Notes: generated by a model from the letters alone, not told the origin. Numbered from the stretch's first letter, positions 33,354 to 41,538 are shown. The stretch is DNA of 64,000 nucleotides from an uncultured bacterium (GCA_905215145.1 CAJMOW010000002.1:37025-101024); one strand, 5' to 3'. Program-made: numbers and translations.

Positions 33354-33983
33354 GCATAATTCTTTAAAATATGGTAAAGTTTCAATCCAATCACAAAAGT
33401 CTTGCCACTCTGGAAGCCTATGGAACCTTCTCTGCTGATATATCGTCTTTAATTGTTGATAATTTGTAGTCATTCTTGCAGTTAAATACATACCGCATGG
33501 ATTGCTATAAAGAATTTCTAAATACTTTACTTTGGCAATTTCTTGTAGTGCAAATTTATCCCCATCTGTTGCTACTTTAATCTTTTCTTGTAAAGCATTA
33601 TAGTCTTCAACCTTTTCTTTAATGACATCAATACATCTTTGGTCTGTGTATCTAATGTATGCTTTATCTAAATCAAATTTTGTAATCTTGTGCATTGTAG
33701 ATTGACTTGATACAAAATCAATAAAATGATAACGTTCTACTTCAACTGATAACTTGGGTGTAAACTTCCAATCAAATTGAACTACAATGCCCTTTAAAAA
33801 ATTATCGTGTCCAGTTCCAGTTTGAACATTTCCAAGCTGTCTTGTTCTATCAGTGATTTCATATGTGCATTTATTAGTGTCAACAGCCATAGGATATTTA
33901 CTTGCTTTGATTGATTCACCGATACCATACACTTTAATATCACTAATTATATCCTTAAAATTATCTAAGTAAATTTCACTCAT
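33336..33983 (-). CDS. Possible ThyX-like protein (215 aa)
   Basis: The ATG at 33983 follows GGAGGAAGATTG and overlaps the previous stop by one base. Segments recall FAD-dependent thymidylate synthase: GHDNFLKGIVVQFDWKFT, VERYHFIDFVSSQSTMHKI in place of the RHR-x7-S-x-R region, and MTTNYQQLKTIYQQRRFHRLPEWQDFC near the C-terminus. The classic RHRxxS motif is altered, so catalysis is uncertain. With dUTPase and deaminase present, a role in dTMP supply would be logical. Treat as a fold-level suggestion. Confidence 0.4.
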   Translation of the reverse strand: MSEIYLDNFKDIISDIKVYGIGESIKASKYPMAVDTNKCTYEITDRTRQLGNVQTGTGHDNFLKGIVVQFDWKFTPKLSVEVERYHFIDFVSSQSTMHKITKFDLDKAYIRYTDQRCIDVIKEKVEDYNALQEKIKVATDGDKFALQEIAKVKYLEILYSNPCGMYLTARMTTNYQQLKTIYQQRRFHRLPEWQDFCDWIETLPYFKELCLTTTK

Positions 33984-34108
33984 CAATCTTCCTCCACAAT
34001 ATTAACAATTCTACCATCATTCACAATCAATCTCTTACCATTTTCATAAAATCTTTCACAATCTTCTAATGTAATATTGTCTAAATCAATTACTTTGCTA
34101 TAATCCAT
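33983..34108 (-). CDS. Small protein (41 aa)
   Basis: ATG at 34108 follows AAGGAGATTAT; the stop TGA shares a base with the next ATG. Product MDYSKVIDLDNITLEDC, then RFYENGKRLIVNDGRIVNIVEED. Conserved-looking small phage protein; function unknown. Confidence 0.7.
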   Translation of the reverse strand: MDYSKVIDLDNITLEDCERFYENGKRLIVNDGRIVNIVEED

Positions 34109-34117
34109 ATAATCTCC

Positions 34118-34801
34118 TTAATAAATCAATTCAATTTCATCCCAACTCCAACATAAATGTTCATTTTCTTCATCAATAGCGTTCATATATTCCTTGTCAA
34201 ATGTAACTGAGAAGAAAAATCCTTTTTCTTTCATAGTACAATCATAATTAACAATTCCTTCTTTGCCAACATATTCGTCTAAACAAACATATTTATCTTT
34301 TCTATGTGGTTCAACATTGATAATACGAACTCTTTGACCTTTCTTAATTGTTCTTCCAATTAAACCTCTACCTTTTGTTACAGTCTTATCGGTAAAATCC
34401 ATTCTATCAATACAGTTATCAACAGCGGTCTTGAAATTAAAATCATCATATTTTTCATAGCGTGATGTGCTTGATTCAGAAACTAATTTATTATCAATAT
34501 AATATTTTGCATTAGTATGTTTTCCGTCTTCACAAGTAATAATCAGTTTATAATTATGCAATGGGTTTAATAATTCAATCATATTACATTTACTTTCTCC
34601 AATGTATTCTCCATGACCATTTTTAATGCCATAATGACTATCACCCCAACCATTTACATTATCATCCCATTTAATAACAGCATCTTCTCCGCTAAAACCA
34701 ACAACCGTACCTTCATCTCCTGCTTTAGTGTCGAACCAAGTTTCCCCTGTTGCAACAATTCTATCTCCTACTTTTAACTTCATCAATTCTTCAAATGTCA
34801 T
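34118..34801 (-). CDS. Hypothetical protein with KOW/SH3-like segments (227 aa)
   Basis: ATG follows AAAGGAGGATTAAG. Two copies of a small-barrel signature: VGDRIVATGETWF with GDEGTVVGF at the N-terminus and KKGQRVRIINV with VGKEGIVNYD near the C-terminus. Between them is a domain with NYKLIITCEDGKHTNAKYYID. KOW-like barrels bind nucleic acid or protein. Function unknown. Confidence 0.75.
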   Translation of the reverse strand: MTFEELMKLKVGDRIVATGETWFDTKAGDEGTVVGFSGEDAVIKWDDNVNGWGDSHYGIKNGHGEYIGESKCNMIELLNPLHNYKLIITCEDGKHTNAKYYIDNKLVSESSTSRYEKYDDFNFKTAVDNCIDRMDFTDKTVTKGRGLIGRTIKKGQRVRIINVEPHRKDKYVCLDEYVGKEGIVNYDCTMKEKGFFFSVTFDKEYMNAIDEENEHLCWSWDEIELIY

Positions 34802-34981
34802 TTCTTAATCCTCCTTTAATATAATTTTATATTGAAGTCATACTCCCTACCACAAACTTCACTACAATCAGCCCACTCCTACGATTGTTCACTCACTAAA
34901 CTTTTAAAGATTTAAGTTTTGCATCATAACTTCGCTTGTTAAAGTTTTAGTCAATTAAAAGCTACGAAAAGTTTGACTTCA

Positions 34982-35056
34982 TTCATACAATAGGACTCGA
35001 ACCTATATCGTCACCTTCTTAGGCAAGATGCTATCTCCTAATTACACCATATATGA
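34982..35056 (-). tRNA. tRNA-like gene 1, anticodon uncertain
   Basis: 75 bases. Acceptor TCATATA / TGTATGA pairs over 7 bp, and the T arm ATAGG-TTCGAGT-CCTAT is perfect. The D arm is weak. The anticodon arm is odd: the best stem (ATCTT/AAGGT) leaves a 7-base loop GCCTAAG with C where U33 is expected, whose central triplet would be CTA; another pairing leaves a 6-base loop. Isotype not assigned. Confidence 0.6.
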
Positions 35057-35099
35057 ACCCCACAATCAAAATGCCTACTACATTTCCCTCCCATTTCAT
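35031..35099 (-). CDS. Possible membrane micropeptide (22 aa)
   Basis: ATG at 35099 follows AAAGGGAATAAA. Product MKWEGNVVGILIVGFIYGVI plus RR is one hydrophobic segment. It runs into the 5' end of tRNA-like gene 1 and ends at TAG, so it may be chance. Confidence 0.25.
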   Translation of the reverse strand: MKWEGNVVGILIVGFIYGVIRR

Positions 35100-35178
35100 T
35101 TTATTCCCTTTATTCTTCGGAATCCCTCGGACATTAAGATTGCAAATAAATTATTATTTCGGTTTAATCGACCTCACC

Positions 35179-35268
35179 TTAAACGGGGTTGTTCATCAAC
35201 TCACATGGAACAGTTCTACCATTTTCTGCACGTTTAACGACACGCCCAAACTCCAACTGCCAAGTCAT
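35179..35268 (-). CDS. Possible small protein (29 aa)
   Basis: ATG at 35268; product begins MTWQLEFGRVVKRAENGRTV and ends PCELMNNPV. Composition is protein-like and codon use is ordinary, but no ribosome binding site is visible because tRNA-like gene 2 lies directly upstream. Could be a remnant of a larger gene. Confidence 0.35.
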   Translation of the reverse strand: MTWQLEFGRVVKRAENGRTVPCELMNNPV

Positions 35269-35281
35269 TACATATAGCCAT

Positions 35282-35353
35282 GGTGCATTGTAGGACTCGA
35301 ACCTACATTTCTCCTTCATAAGGGAGCGTTTTCTCCTATTAAACTAAATACCT
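35282..35353 (-). tRNA. tRNA-like gene 2, irregular
   Basis: T arm GTAGG-TTCGAGT-CCTAC and D arm GTTT/AAAC are perfect. The acceptor pairs over only 5 of 7 positions (AGGTATT with AATGCAC). The anticodon stem is 4 bp (CTCC/GGAG) with an 8-base loop CTTATGAA. Possibly decayed or specially modified; isotype not assigned. Confidence 0.5.
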
Positions 35354-35391
35354 ATATGTTTCGCACCTTCCTTGTACTTCGGTTGATGCTA

Positions 35392-35465
35392 AAGCACAGC
35401 TTGGATTTGAACCAAGAGTATGAGTGTCTATCGTTTCTCATGTGTTACCATTACACTACTATGCT
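35392..35465 (-). tRNA. tRNA-like gene 3, enlarged anticodon loop
   Basis: 74 bases. Acceptor AGCATAG / CTGTGCT (7 bp), D arm GTGT-AATGGTA-ACAC and T arm CTTGG-TTCAAAT-CCAAG are perfect. The anticodon stem ATGAG/CTCAT closes a 12-base loop (AAACGATAGACA) instead of 7. Isotype not assigned. Confidence 0.55.
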
Positions 35466-35476
35466 CGTAATACCTT

Positions 35477-36007
35477 TTATTTATAATCTTTTGAATGATA
35501 TGGCATATTATATTTTTTACACCATTTTCTTACCGCATTATCTGTGACATTATACATAGTCCCAACTTTTGTAAAATTACCTTTATTATATATTAAATCA
35601 CTATACAATTTTTCTTTATTTGGTATGTTAATAGCCATTATTTCTTTTCTACAATCAAAACAAATTTTTCCTCTTCCCGACATTTTGTTTCCACATTTAG
35701 GACAAATAAGATTGTTAATGCTATAGCAACCATATACTCCGTTATTTTCATTAACAACAAATCTTTCTTTATGTTGAGAATTTAACATTCCATGATATGT
35801 AATATGACTTTTATTACTATCAAATATCATTAAATTATCATAATTATTATTAGTTTTATCAAAATCTATGTGATGAACGACTTCTTCATCTTTTAATTCT
35901 CTTCCTATTTTTTCTTCTGCTTTTAATATATGTTCATATATACATCCATTATCAAAGGCTCTATGATGATTTGGCATATAAACACATTCATAACCGTTAA
36001 GTAACAT
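35477..36007 (-). CDS. HNH endonuclease with zinc ribbon (176 aa)
   Basis: HNH_3-type core: GCIYEHILKAEEKIGRELK, then EVVHHIDFDKTNNNYDNLMI, residues about 20-65. A zinc ribbon follows (CPKCGNK and CFDC, about 102-120), then a helix-turn-helix-like C-terminus (NFTKVGTMYNVTDNAVRKWC). Inserted between tRNA-like genes 3 and 4, the usual sort of target for mobile HNH genes. Confidence 0.85.
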   Translation of the reverse strand: MLLNGYECVYMPNHHRAFDNGCIYEHILKAEEKIGRELKDEEVVHHIDFDKTNNNYDNLMIFDSNKSHITYHGMLNSQHKERFVVNENNGVYGCYSINNLICPKCGNKMSGRGKICFDCRKEIMAINIPNKEKLYSDLIYNKGNFTKVGTMYNVTDNAVRKWCKKYNMPYHSKDYK

Positions 36008-36029
36008 TTTTAATCCTTTCTATTTTTAG

Positions 36030-36116
36030 TACGCCCACTGGGATTCGAACCCAGACTGTGCCTTGTTAGGGTCTTCGTTTTATAAGAACTCGGCTTTTCC
36101 ATTAAGCTATGGGCGC
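36030..36116 (-). tRNA. tRNA-like gene 4, long variable region
   Basis: 87 bases. Acceptor GCGCCCA / TGGGCGT, D arm GCTT-AATGGAA-AAGC and T arm CTGGG-TTCGAAT-CCCAG are good. The roughly 20-base variable region is class II-like (Leu/Ser/Tyr type). The anticodon region GAGTT-CTTATAA-AACGA pairs only over 3 bp, so the anticodon (TAT if the loop is canonical) conflicts with class II. Isotype not assigned. Confidence 0.6.
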
Positions 36117-36214
36117 ATGTGAGGTTTGTAGCTTTCACTACCATGTTTTATTTTTGATGGGCTAAACCTCAAAGTGACCATCTAGTTAGGAGCGACCTAA
36201 CAGCCTTTTGCTTT

Positions 36215-36251
36215 ATATGTGTATTATACCACACATATTAACATTTGTCAA
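36215..36251 (-). promoter_or_regulatory. Promoter of the tRNA-like/HNH unit
   Basis: -35 TTGACA (36251-36246), 17-bp spacer, -10 TATAAT (36228-36223), enclosed by ATATGTGT / ACACATAT arms (36215-36222, 36231-36238). Lies directly upstream of tRNA-like gene 4. Confidence 0.87.
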
Positions 36252-36404
36252 CTACTTTTTTACAGAAACATGATAACCTTGACTTGCATAATTCTTCTTA
36301 GCTGTGTCCTTGTCAGAACTCTTAATCACAACTTCAAACATCTCTACAATCCCATTGTCGAGTTCTTTTCTACACACTAAAACGCTTCTTCCTTGCTTTT
36401 TCAT
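36252..36404 (-). CDS. Small basic protein (50 aa)
   Basis: ATG at 36404 follows GAAAGGAGATAAAAACA. Begins MKKQGRSVLVCRKELDNGIV and ends YHVSVKK, with TAG stop. Beta-strand pairs around a charged helix (SSDKDTAKKNYASQ). Small DNA- or protein-binding regulator possible; no family recognised. Confidence 0.75.
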   Translation of the reverse strand: MKKQGRSVLVCRKELDNGIVEMFEVVIKSSDKDTAKKNYASQGYHVSVKK

Positions 36405-36427
36405 TGTTTTTATCTCCTTTCTTAACT

Positions 36428-36464
36428 ATATATGTATTATACCATATATTCTATTAAAAGTCAA
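36428..36464 (-). promoter_or_regulatory. Promoter of the 50-aa gene
   Basis: -35 TTGACT (36464-36459), 17-bp spacer, -10 TATAAT (36441-36436), with ATATATG / CATATAT arms (36428-36434, 36443-36449) around the -10. Confidence 0.82.
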
Positions 36465-36467
36465 CCA

Positions 36468-36929
36468 TTATTTTTCATTAAATGGAATAAATGTTTCATA
36501 ATAATTCTTACATACATAAACATCATAGTCTTTGTCTTCATCAAATTTAAACACAAATACCATAGTGTCTCCACTTCCAGTAAATCTACACCAATCGTTT
36601 TCATCATTAGTGTCAAAGTTTTCAATACATTCTTTTACCCATTTATTAATTGTGTCATCATCAATATGTACTCCATCATTAAATGAACAATAATGTGTTG
36701 GAAATTCTACATTGTCCTTAGTCAGCGGAAAGTAATCAGCTAATTCATCAGCATACGTTTCTTCCCCACAACAAGGACACACTACATACCCCATTCCATA
36801 TGCTCCAACTTGAATATCGTCATCTTCTACTTCAAGCTCGGAATCACAATGTTCGCAAGTAATCTTATAAGTCTTTGGCTTAGATTCCGTTTGCATCATG
36901 CGATTGTACTTATCATTCAATACTATCAT
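36468..36929 (-). CDS. Zinc-ribbon protein (153 aa)
   Basis: Cysteine pairs CEHCDSE and CPCCGEE (about residues 25-55) define a zinc ribbon; an acidic alpha/beta part follows (FNDGVHIDDDTINKWVKECI). Overlaps the upstream stop by 4 bases in the ATGA style. Function unknown. Confidence 0.75.
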   Translation of the reverse strand: MIVLNDKYNRMMQTESKPKTYKITCEHCDSELEVEDDDIQVGAYGMGYVVCPCCGEETYADELADYFPLTKDNVEFPTHYCSFNDGVHIDDDTINKWVKECIENFDTNDENDWCRFTGSGDTMVFVFKFDEDKDYDVYVCKNYYETFIPFNEK

Positions 36930-37192
36930 TCTTCTACCTCCTTGATATAATAAATACTATTCATTGTTTCAATAATATATAATTTATCTTTTTCAACATA
37001 ATCCCAATGGCAAATAGTTGAACTTCGCATCATTTGTCCACTATAATCATCATATACAAAACAGAATGGCATACCTACGAATAAATCTTTATGAAAAAAC
37101 TTACCATACAACGAATGGTTAGTTTTAATATAGTTTATTGCTTCTTCTTTAACAACGCCATCTAAATCTGTAATGCCTACAATCTTTAACAT
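36926..37192 (-). CDS. Hypothetical protein (88 aa)
   Basis: ATG follows AAAGGAGTAAAA. Contains FFHKDLFVGMPFCFVYDDYSG and a C-terminal strand pair. Overlaps the next gene by 4 bases. Function unknown. Confidence 0.72.
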   Translation of the reverse strand: MLKIVGITDLDGVVKEEAINYIKTNHSLYGKFFHKDLFVGMPFCFVYDDYSGQMMRSSTICHWDYVEKDKLYIIETMNSIYYIKEVEE

Positions 37193-37194
37193 TT

Positions 37195-37572
37195 TTACTC
37201 CTTTCTTTGCTTCTTATATTGATAGATACATTCTCTTGCAATCATAGAAATGTTAGGTTTTGCTTGCATATAACAATCCCATTTTTCTAATTTATTACAA
37301 TCTTTTTCAAAAGCATCTCCTACAGAAATTTCATATTCACATCTACCCCATTCTTGCCATTGAATGATTCTTTCAATTTCTTTACATAACCCTTCAAACC
37401 CATATAAAGTATCTTCGCCATGTCTTTCATACTTATAGTTCTTAGGAGAACGTAAATATTTCTTAATAGCCTTTTCAGTATACTCTTGAACATAACAATT
37501 TCTAAAAATATTGAATGGTTCAATTTTCTTTGCATTTGGATTATAATTCAATACATAATATTCAAATTGCAT
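37195..37572 (-). CDS. Hypothetical protein (125 aa)
   Basis: Contains EPFNIFRNCYVQEYTEKAIK and EEI-type helices with CKEIERIIQWQEWGRCEYEI. This FNIF..CYV pattern recurs in small early proteins of clostridial phages. ATG follows AGGAGATATT. Function unknown. Confidence 0.75.
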   Translation of the reverse strand: MQFEYYVLNYNPNAKKIEPFNIFRNCYVQEYTEKAIKKYLRSPKNYKYERHGEDTLYGFEGLCKEIERIIQWQEWGRCEYEISVGDAFEKDCNKLEKWDCYMQAKPNISMIARECIYQYKKQRKE

Positions 37573-37580
37573 AATATCTC

Positions 37581-37883
37581 CTATTTTAAATACGCTACTT
37601 TCATAAATCCATAACCAAGCTTTACTAGCTGAGGAATACTAATGACAATATCTTCACAATTTAAAAAGTCTCTTCTAGTCATTGTGCCTTCATCATAAAT
37701 AGGGAAAGTATAATGTTCATCTTGAATTTCTTCTAATGTATATCTTTCACATCGTTCAAGATCACTTGTATATCCACCAAAAGAACGAGATTCATCATCA
37801 TATGTTAAATGACCCCAAAATAATAAACACCCATTCCACATTGCCTTATGCTTATTACATACAATTACATACTTTCTGTCCAT
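37581..37883 (-). CDS. Hypothetical protein (100 aa)
   Basis: Mostly beta: KYVIVCNKHKAMWNGCLLFWG, YTSDLERCERYTLEEIQDE. Preceded by GGTGATAAT four bases after the upstream gene. Function unknown. Confidence 0.72.
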   Translation of the reverse strand: MDRKYVIVCNKHKAMWNGCLLFWGHLTYDDESRSFGGYTSDLERCERYTLEEIQDEHYTFPIYDEGTMTRRDFLNCEDIVISIPQLVKLGYGFMKVAYLK

Positions 37884-37887
37884 ATTA

Positions 37888-38688
37888 TCACCTCAGTTTT
37901 ACTAAATGTTCATTTACAACAGTCCAACAATTAGGTTTAATCTTCATATCCTTAATCCATTGTTCTACACACTTGTCAATCCGATTAGCAAGTTCTAACT
38001 CTTGTTCTCTTGTGATTTCAAAACTTTCACTAGCTTCCCCACATTCTTCATATAAATTATCATACATAGATTCAATAATTTTTTCTTCATTACTATTCCA
38101 TGACAATACTGGTGATTCACAAGTTCCTACATAAATTTCTTCACAAACATCATTAACTGTTTCTTTAGCGTCTTCAATAGCTTCTTGTTCTGTGTTAAAA
38201 CTTCCATTATAATATTCACCATCAGAAGACCAACAGTATCTTGTCTTATCTACTTTATCAATCCAATATGGAGGAATATCATCACAATCGTTTTCATCAA
38301 GCCAACCGCCAAATTCGTGAGCAATTCCTTTCATAATTTCAACTGAATTACCATAACACCCTAAACTTAAAGATGTAGTTTCTGATTTTACCATATCTTC
38401 AAGATTATGTTCATTATAATATTCTAAATTTTCATAGGAATTTATATTCTGATAATCATAATGTATATTCCTATTTTCATCACCATCATTAAATCTAATA
38501 AATCCACTTGTTATTTTCCACTCATTGCTATTATCATATTTTTCTTTGACCCAATTATATTGATTCAAAGAACCATAATTGTCTTCTCTAATACTTTTAC
38601 TAATGAATTTATAATGCTCATCAATATAATCAACAATCTGTTCTGCTGTAATGTGTCCTTTTAGTCTTAAAATTGTATCACAACTCAT
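37888..38688 (-). CDS. Hypothetical protein (266 aa)
   Basis: Starts MSCDTILRLKGHITAEQIVD after AGGAGTGAGATT. A middle domain has SLSLGCYGNSVEIMKGIAHEFGGWLDENDCDD; the C-terminus is acidic and helical. ATG start; no enzyme motif seen. Similar proteins appear in gut phages without known role. Confidence 0.75.
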   Translation of the reverse strand: MSCDTILRLKGHITAEQIVDYIDEHYKFISKSIREDNYGSLNQYNWVKEKYDNSNEWKITSGFIRFNDGDENRNIHYDYQNINSYENLEYYNEHNLEDMVKSETTSLSLGCYGNSVEIMKGIAHEFGGWLDENDCDDIPPYWIDKVDKTRYCWSSDGEYYNGSFNTEQEAIEDAKETVNDVCEEIYVGTCESPVLSWNSNEEKIIESMYDNLYEECGEASESFEITREQELELANRIDKCVEQWIKDMKIKPNCWTVVNEHLVKLR

Positions 38689-38698
38689 AATCTCACTC

Positions 38699-38920
38699 CT
38701 ATTCTACAACCAGTTTAACATCACCAATAACAGACTCAATATCATATGAATTAATATCCTTATAATATTGGTTTTCTTCTAAATCATATAGAATTGGATT
38801 TTCATTATATATATTAGTTAAATAAATTCCATAATAACATGGTGTAAATCCTTTATTATTGAATTTTACAAGTGTACCACTTTTAATATTCTCTGTTTTT
38901 GTATTAAATTCTACTTTCAT
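38699..38920 (-). CDS. Hypothetical small-barrel protein (73 aa)
   Basis: ATG follows AAAGGAGTAAAT. SH3-like pattern: IKSGTLVKFNNKGFTPCYYG then VIGDVKLVVE. Driven by the promoter at 38960-38988 inside the end of the upstream gene. Function unknown. Confidence 0.7.
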   Translation of the reverse strand: MKVEFNTKTENIKSGTLVKFNNKGFTPCYYGIYLTNIYNENPILYDLEENQYYKDINSYDIESVIGDVKLVVE

Positions 38921-38932
38921 ATTTACTCCTTT

Positions 38933-40621
38933 CTAAAACAAATCATCTTTACAAGGTCTATTATAACACTTTATCTCCATTTTGTCAACCATAATTTGCA
39001 ACTTTTTTTGACCATTCCATTCATTTATGCTTAACTCACCTACACAATCCATTTGTAGTTTGTTGTTACTTGGTTCAATAATAAAAATGTCATTCTCATA
39101 ATACCCTAACTGTAAATCTTCCTTATCTTTCTTTAAACAGTTGAATATCATAATATCAATACCCTCTTTGTGTAACTTTAATGTCCGTTTGTTCTTACCC
39201 ATAATAGACCAATCTGATGGTGTAAATGTAATGTTCTTGATATGGAACTTAGGTTTACTAATACCATGCCCCCACAACGCACTGTAAGGCTCAAATAGAC
39301 CAAATAATCTTGTAGGTATAGATTTTATTGAATAAGACTTTAAAACGTCTATATGGGGCGTATACGAAATCTCAATGGTATTGTAATAGTCTACAAGTGC
39401 TTGAATGTTATCAACTTGAATCTGAACACCGCAAGAATCTTCGTGACCACTAGCCCAATCAACTAATTCATTATTGTCCAATTCTTCCCTTAATGGAATA
39501 GGACTTCTTAATGAACCAATCATTATATCATCTTTAATAGAACCAACTATCGTAGGCTTATTATCACATAATGTCTTAATCTTACCAGCCAACAATCCAC
39601 TATAAGAACGTGGTACATCATCACTTGCAAATACAATCAAATTGTTCTGTCCACAAGACAAGATTTTATCCATATTGTTCTGAATTACATTGTCTACAAT
39701 CTTAATCTGATTTTGATGTGCTTGCTCTACCATATCTAATGTTTCATTTATATCACATTGACCAATAAAAGCAAGAATAAGCTGTTGTTTTAAATCCATA
39801 TCATTACAACGACATACACTATTTAGTTTAGGAATAATCTTAAATCCAAGGTCACGTTGAGTATATGTATCACTACCAATAAATCTATCAATCATAGCTC
39901 CAAGAAATTCATTATTTACACAATCTCTTGTTTCAAGTCCAAAATGATAATATTCTCTATTCTCCATTTCTGACATAATCATACTATCAGATACAAGGCT
40001 TAATGATACTAAGTCTATGAAATATCCAGACCAATCTAAATTAAATTGATTGTCTAGTCCTTGTAAGAATTTATGTGTGACCAAAGCACCACTGCCATTT
40101 CTTGATACATTATATCTATGGTCTTGATTACTTATAAGATACCCCTTATCAATCGGTGTAACTATGTCATGGTGGTCTAAAACAATAAGCCCAATTCCAA
40201 GTCCACATAATTCATCTGCTTGTTCACAATTATTTGTTCCTGCATCGGGAATAATCACAAGGTCAGGTCTTTCTTGCCTAATTCTGTCCATAATATCTTC
40301 ATCGTCAAGTCCACGTTGCTTACCACTATGAATAAGAATTTTAATAGTCCATTTATCACTTAATTTCATAAGATATTGATATAAAATTACAGTAGAGCAT
40401 ATACCATCTCCATCACCATCTTGAATAATAAACACTGTACTATCTAATTTAGACCAATATTCAATTTCTTGACAAGCATATGGAATATCTTCATATTTCC
40501 ACCATTCATCAATATATTTGCCAGTTGGATTGAGATATTCTTTCGTATCTTCAACCCCACATTTTTCTAAATATGACTCTATTGTTATAGGCTCATTGTC
40601 ATATAATTCATTTACTTGCAT
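38933..40621 (-). CDS. RecJ-like DHH single-strand exonuclease (562 aa)
   Basis: DHH/DHHA1 phosphoesterase with RecJ layout. Motif I-type IQDGDGDGICST (about 70-81), motif LVIIPDAGTNN (about 120-130), the DHH signature VLDHHD (about 148-153) and DHHA1 GHEDSCGVQI (about 390-400). The C-terminal part (after 430) is an OB-like fold. RecJ removes 5' ssDNA ends in recombination and repair and would work with the RecD2-like and Sak4-like proteins. Overlaps the upstream gene by 10 bases. Confidence 0.88.
   Translation of the reverse strand: MQVNELYDNEPITIESYLEKCGVEDTKEYLNPTGKYIDEWWKYEDIPYACQEIEYWSKLDSTVFIIQDGDGDGICSTVILYQYLMKLSDKWTIKILIHSGKQRGLDDEDIMDRIRQERPDLVIIPDAGTNNCEQADELCGLGIGLIVLDHHDIVTPIDKGYLISNQDHRYNVSRNGSGALVTHKFLQGLDNQFNLDWSGYFIDLVSLSLVSDSMIMSEMENREYYHFGLETRDCVNNEFLGAMIDRFIGSDTYTQRDLGFKIIPKLNSVCRCNDMDLKQQLILAFIGQCDINETLDMVEQAHQNQIKIVDNVIQNNMDKILSCGQNNLIVFASDDVPRSYSGLLAGKIKTLCDNKPTIVGSIKDDIMIGSLRSPIPLREELDNNELVDWASGHEDSCGVQIQVDNIQALVDYYNTIEISYTPHIDVLKSYSIKSIPTRLFGLFEPYSALWGHGISKPKFHIKNITFTPSDWSIMGKNKRTLKLHKEGIDIMIFNCLKKDKEDLQLGYYENDIFIIEPSNNKLQMDCVGELSINEWNGQKKLQIMVDKMEIKCYNRPCKDDLF
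38960..38988 (-). promoter_or_regulatory. Internal promoter at recJ 3' end
   Basis: -35 TTGACA (38988-38983), 17-bp spacer, -10 TATAAT (38965-38960), all within the last codons of the RecJ-like gene. Serves the 38699-38920 gene and those downstream. Confidence 0.8.
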
Positions 40622-40956
40622 TTTAATCTCTCAATATTATTTAAAATATTTAATAAAGCATTATAGGTTTCTGTTGAAGCATCTTTGTATAATTCTGTAT
40701 AAATAATGTCTAATACATTTGTTCTATTAAAGGTTAATTTATTCTCTGAAACAAGTTCTAATGAATTTTCCATATACCAAAGACCATCGATATATTTATC
40801 TTCTAAATCAACAAGATAACCATTTACACCTTCATCATCATCACGGTCTACAATTATTCCAATTCTACCAATATCATATACCATGTCCTCATTAGACCAT
40901 TCATCCATCTTTAAGATTTTAACTTTATCTCCAACCTTAAACTTATAATCACTCAT
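40612..40956 (-). CDS. Hypothetical protein with KOW/SH3-like start (114 aa)
   Basis: The ATG at 40956 overlaps the upstream stop region (GATAATGAGTGA) after GAGGTAA. N-terminal barrel pattern KFKVGDKVKILKMDEW with RIGIIVDRDDDEGVNGYLV; C-terminal helix. Function unknown. Confidence 0.72.
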   Translation of the reverse strand: MSDYKFKVGDKVKILKMDEWSNEDMVYDIGRIGIIVDRDDDEGVNGYLVDLEDKYIDGLWYMENSLELVSENKLTFNRTNVLDIIYTELYKDASTETYNALLNILNNIERLKCK

Positions 40957-41536
40957 TATCAATTACCTCTACTTCATATCCTAATGCTTCACTAATTTGC
41001 GCTAATGTCATCTTATTAGGCTCTTTACGTTCCCAAATACATTCAAGGCAATCATCATCAAACAAACTATTTAGTACATAAGCTTTAGATTCATAAACTT
41101 TCATAATATCCAAATCTTCATTATGATATTTATTCTCATTCAATTCTTCATCATATGTTGTTGCAAACCATCTATCAATTTTAGAAAAAATTAGGGTTGA
41201 TTCATTAAGATTCCTTCTTAACAAATATCTATTTCCGTTTCTACACTCAACAATCATACCTTCTTTTAGTTCCATTTTGTTATCCTCCTTATATTCTACA
41301 ACTGGTAATTTAACTTTCAAGTCACTGTTCATATTTCCATAATTTAAACACAAATTTGAATCACAACGATAATAAGTGTATTCTTTATACCGTTTCCAAT
41401 TAGTTTCGTTTTCACACGAACGCTTCCAACTTATGCCATGTTTGTAACACTCTTTTATAAATTCCTTTGCTTCTACTTCTGCTTTACAATGAGCTTCAAT
41501 TTTACCATTCTTAAAGTCTTCCCAATTAAATTCCAT
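40949..41536 (-). CDS. Hypothetical protein (195 aa)
   Basis: N-terminal half contains CKAEVEAKEFIKECYKHG, a helix typical of clostridial phage early proteins, and three cysteines around the tyrosine-rich YYRCDSNLCLNYG. C-terminal half has MKEGM-like strands and ends MTLAQISEALGYEVEVI, which resembles a short helix-turn-helix. Function unknown. Confidence 0.75.
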   Translation of the reverse strand: MEFNWEDFKNGKIEAHCKAEVEAKEFIKECYKHGISWKRSCENETNWKRYKEYTYYRCDSNLCLNYGNMNSDLKVKLPVVEYKEDNKMELKEGMIVECRNGNRYLLRRNLNESTLIFSKIDRWFATTYDEELNENKYHNEDLDIMKVYESKAYVLNSLFDDDCLECIWERKEPNKMTLAQISEALGYEVEVIDNE

Positions 41537-41538
41537 TT

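Noticed and set aside
33274..33440. Plus-strand ORF starting MKFSNIRF with AAAGGAGG
   Set aside because: Good ribosome site, but it runs antisense into a gene, so it is reported as part of the structured element and not as a gene.
34982..35056. Amber suppressor tRNA (anticodon CTA)
   Set aside because: The triplet is in the centre of the best loop, but U33 is missing, another fold exists, and TAG ends several genes here, so suppression is not supported enough to state.
35028..35547. Plus-strand frames of 60-75 aa across the tRNA-like region
   Set aside because: They cross tRNA arms on the opposite strand and have no ribosome site or family-like sequence.
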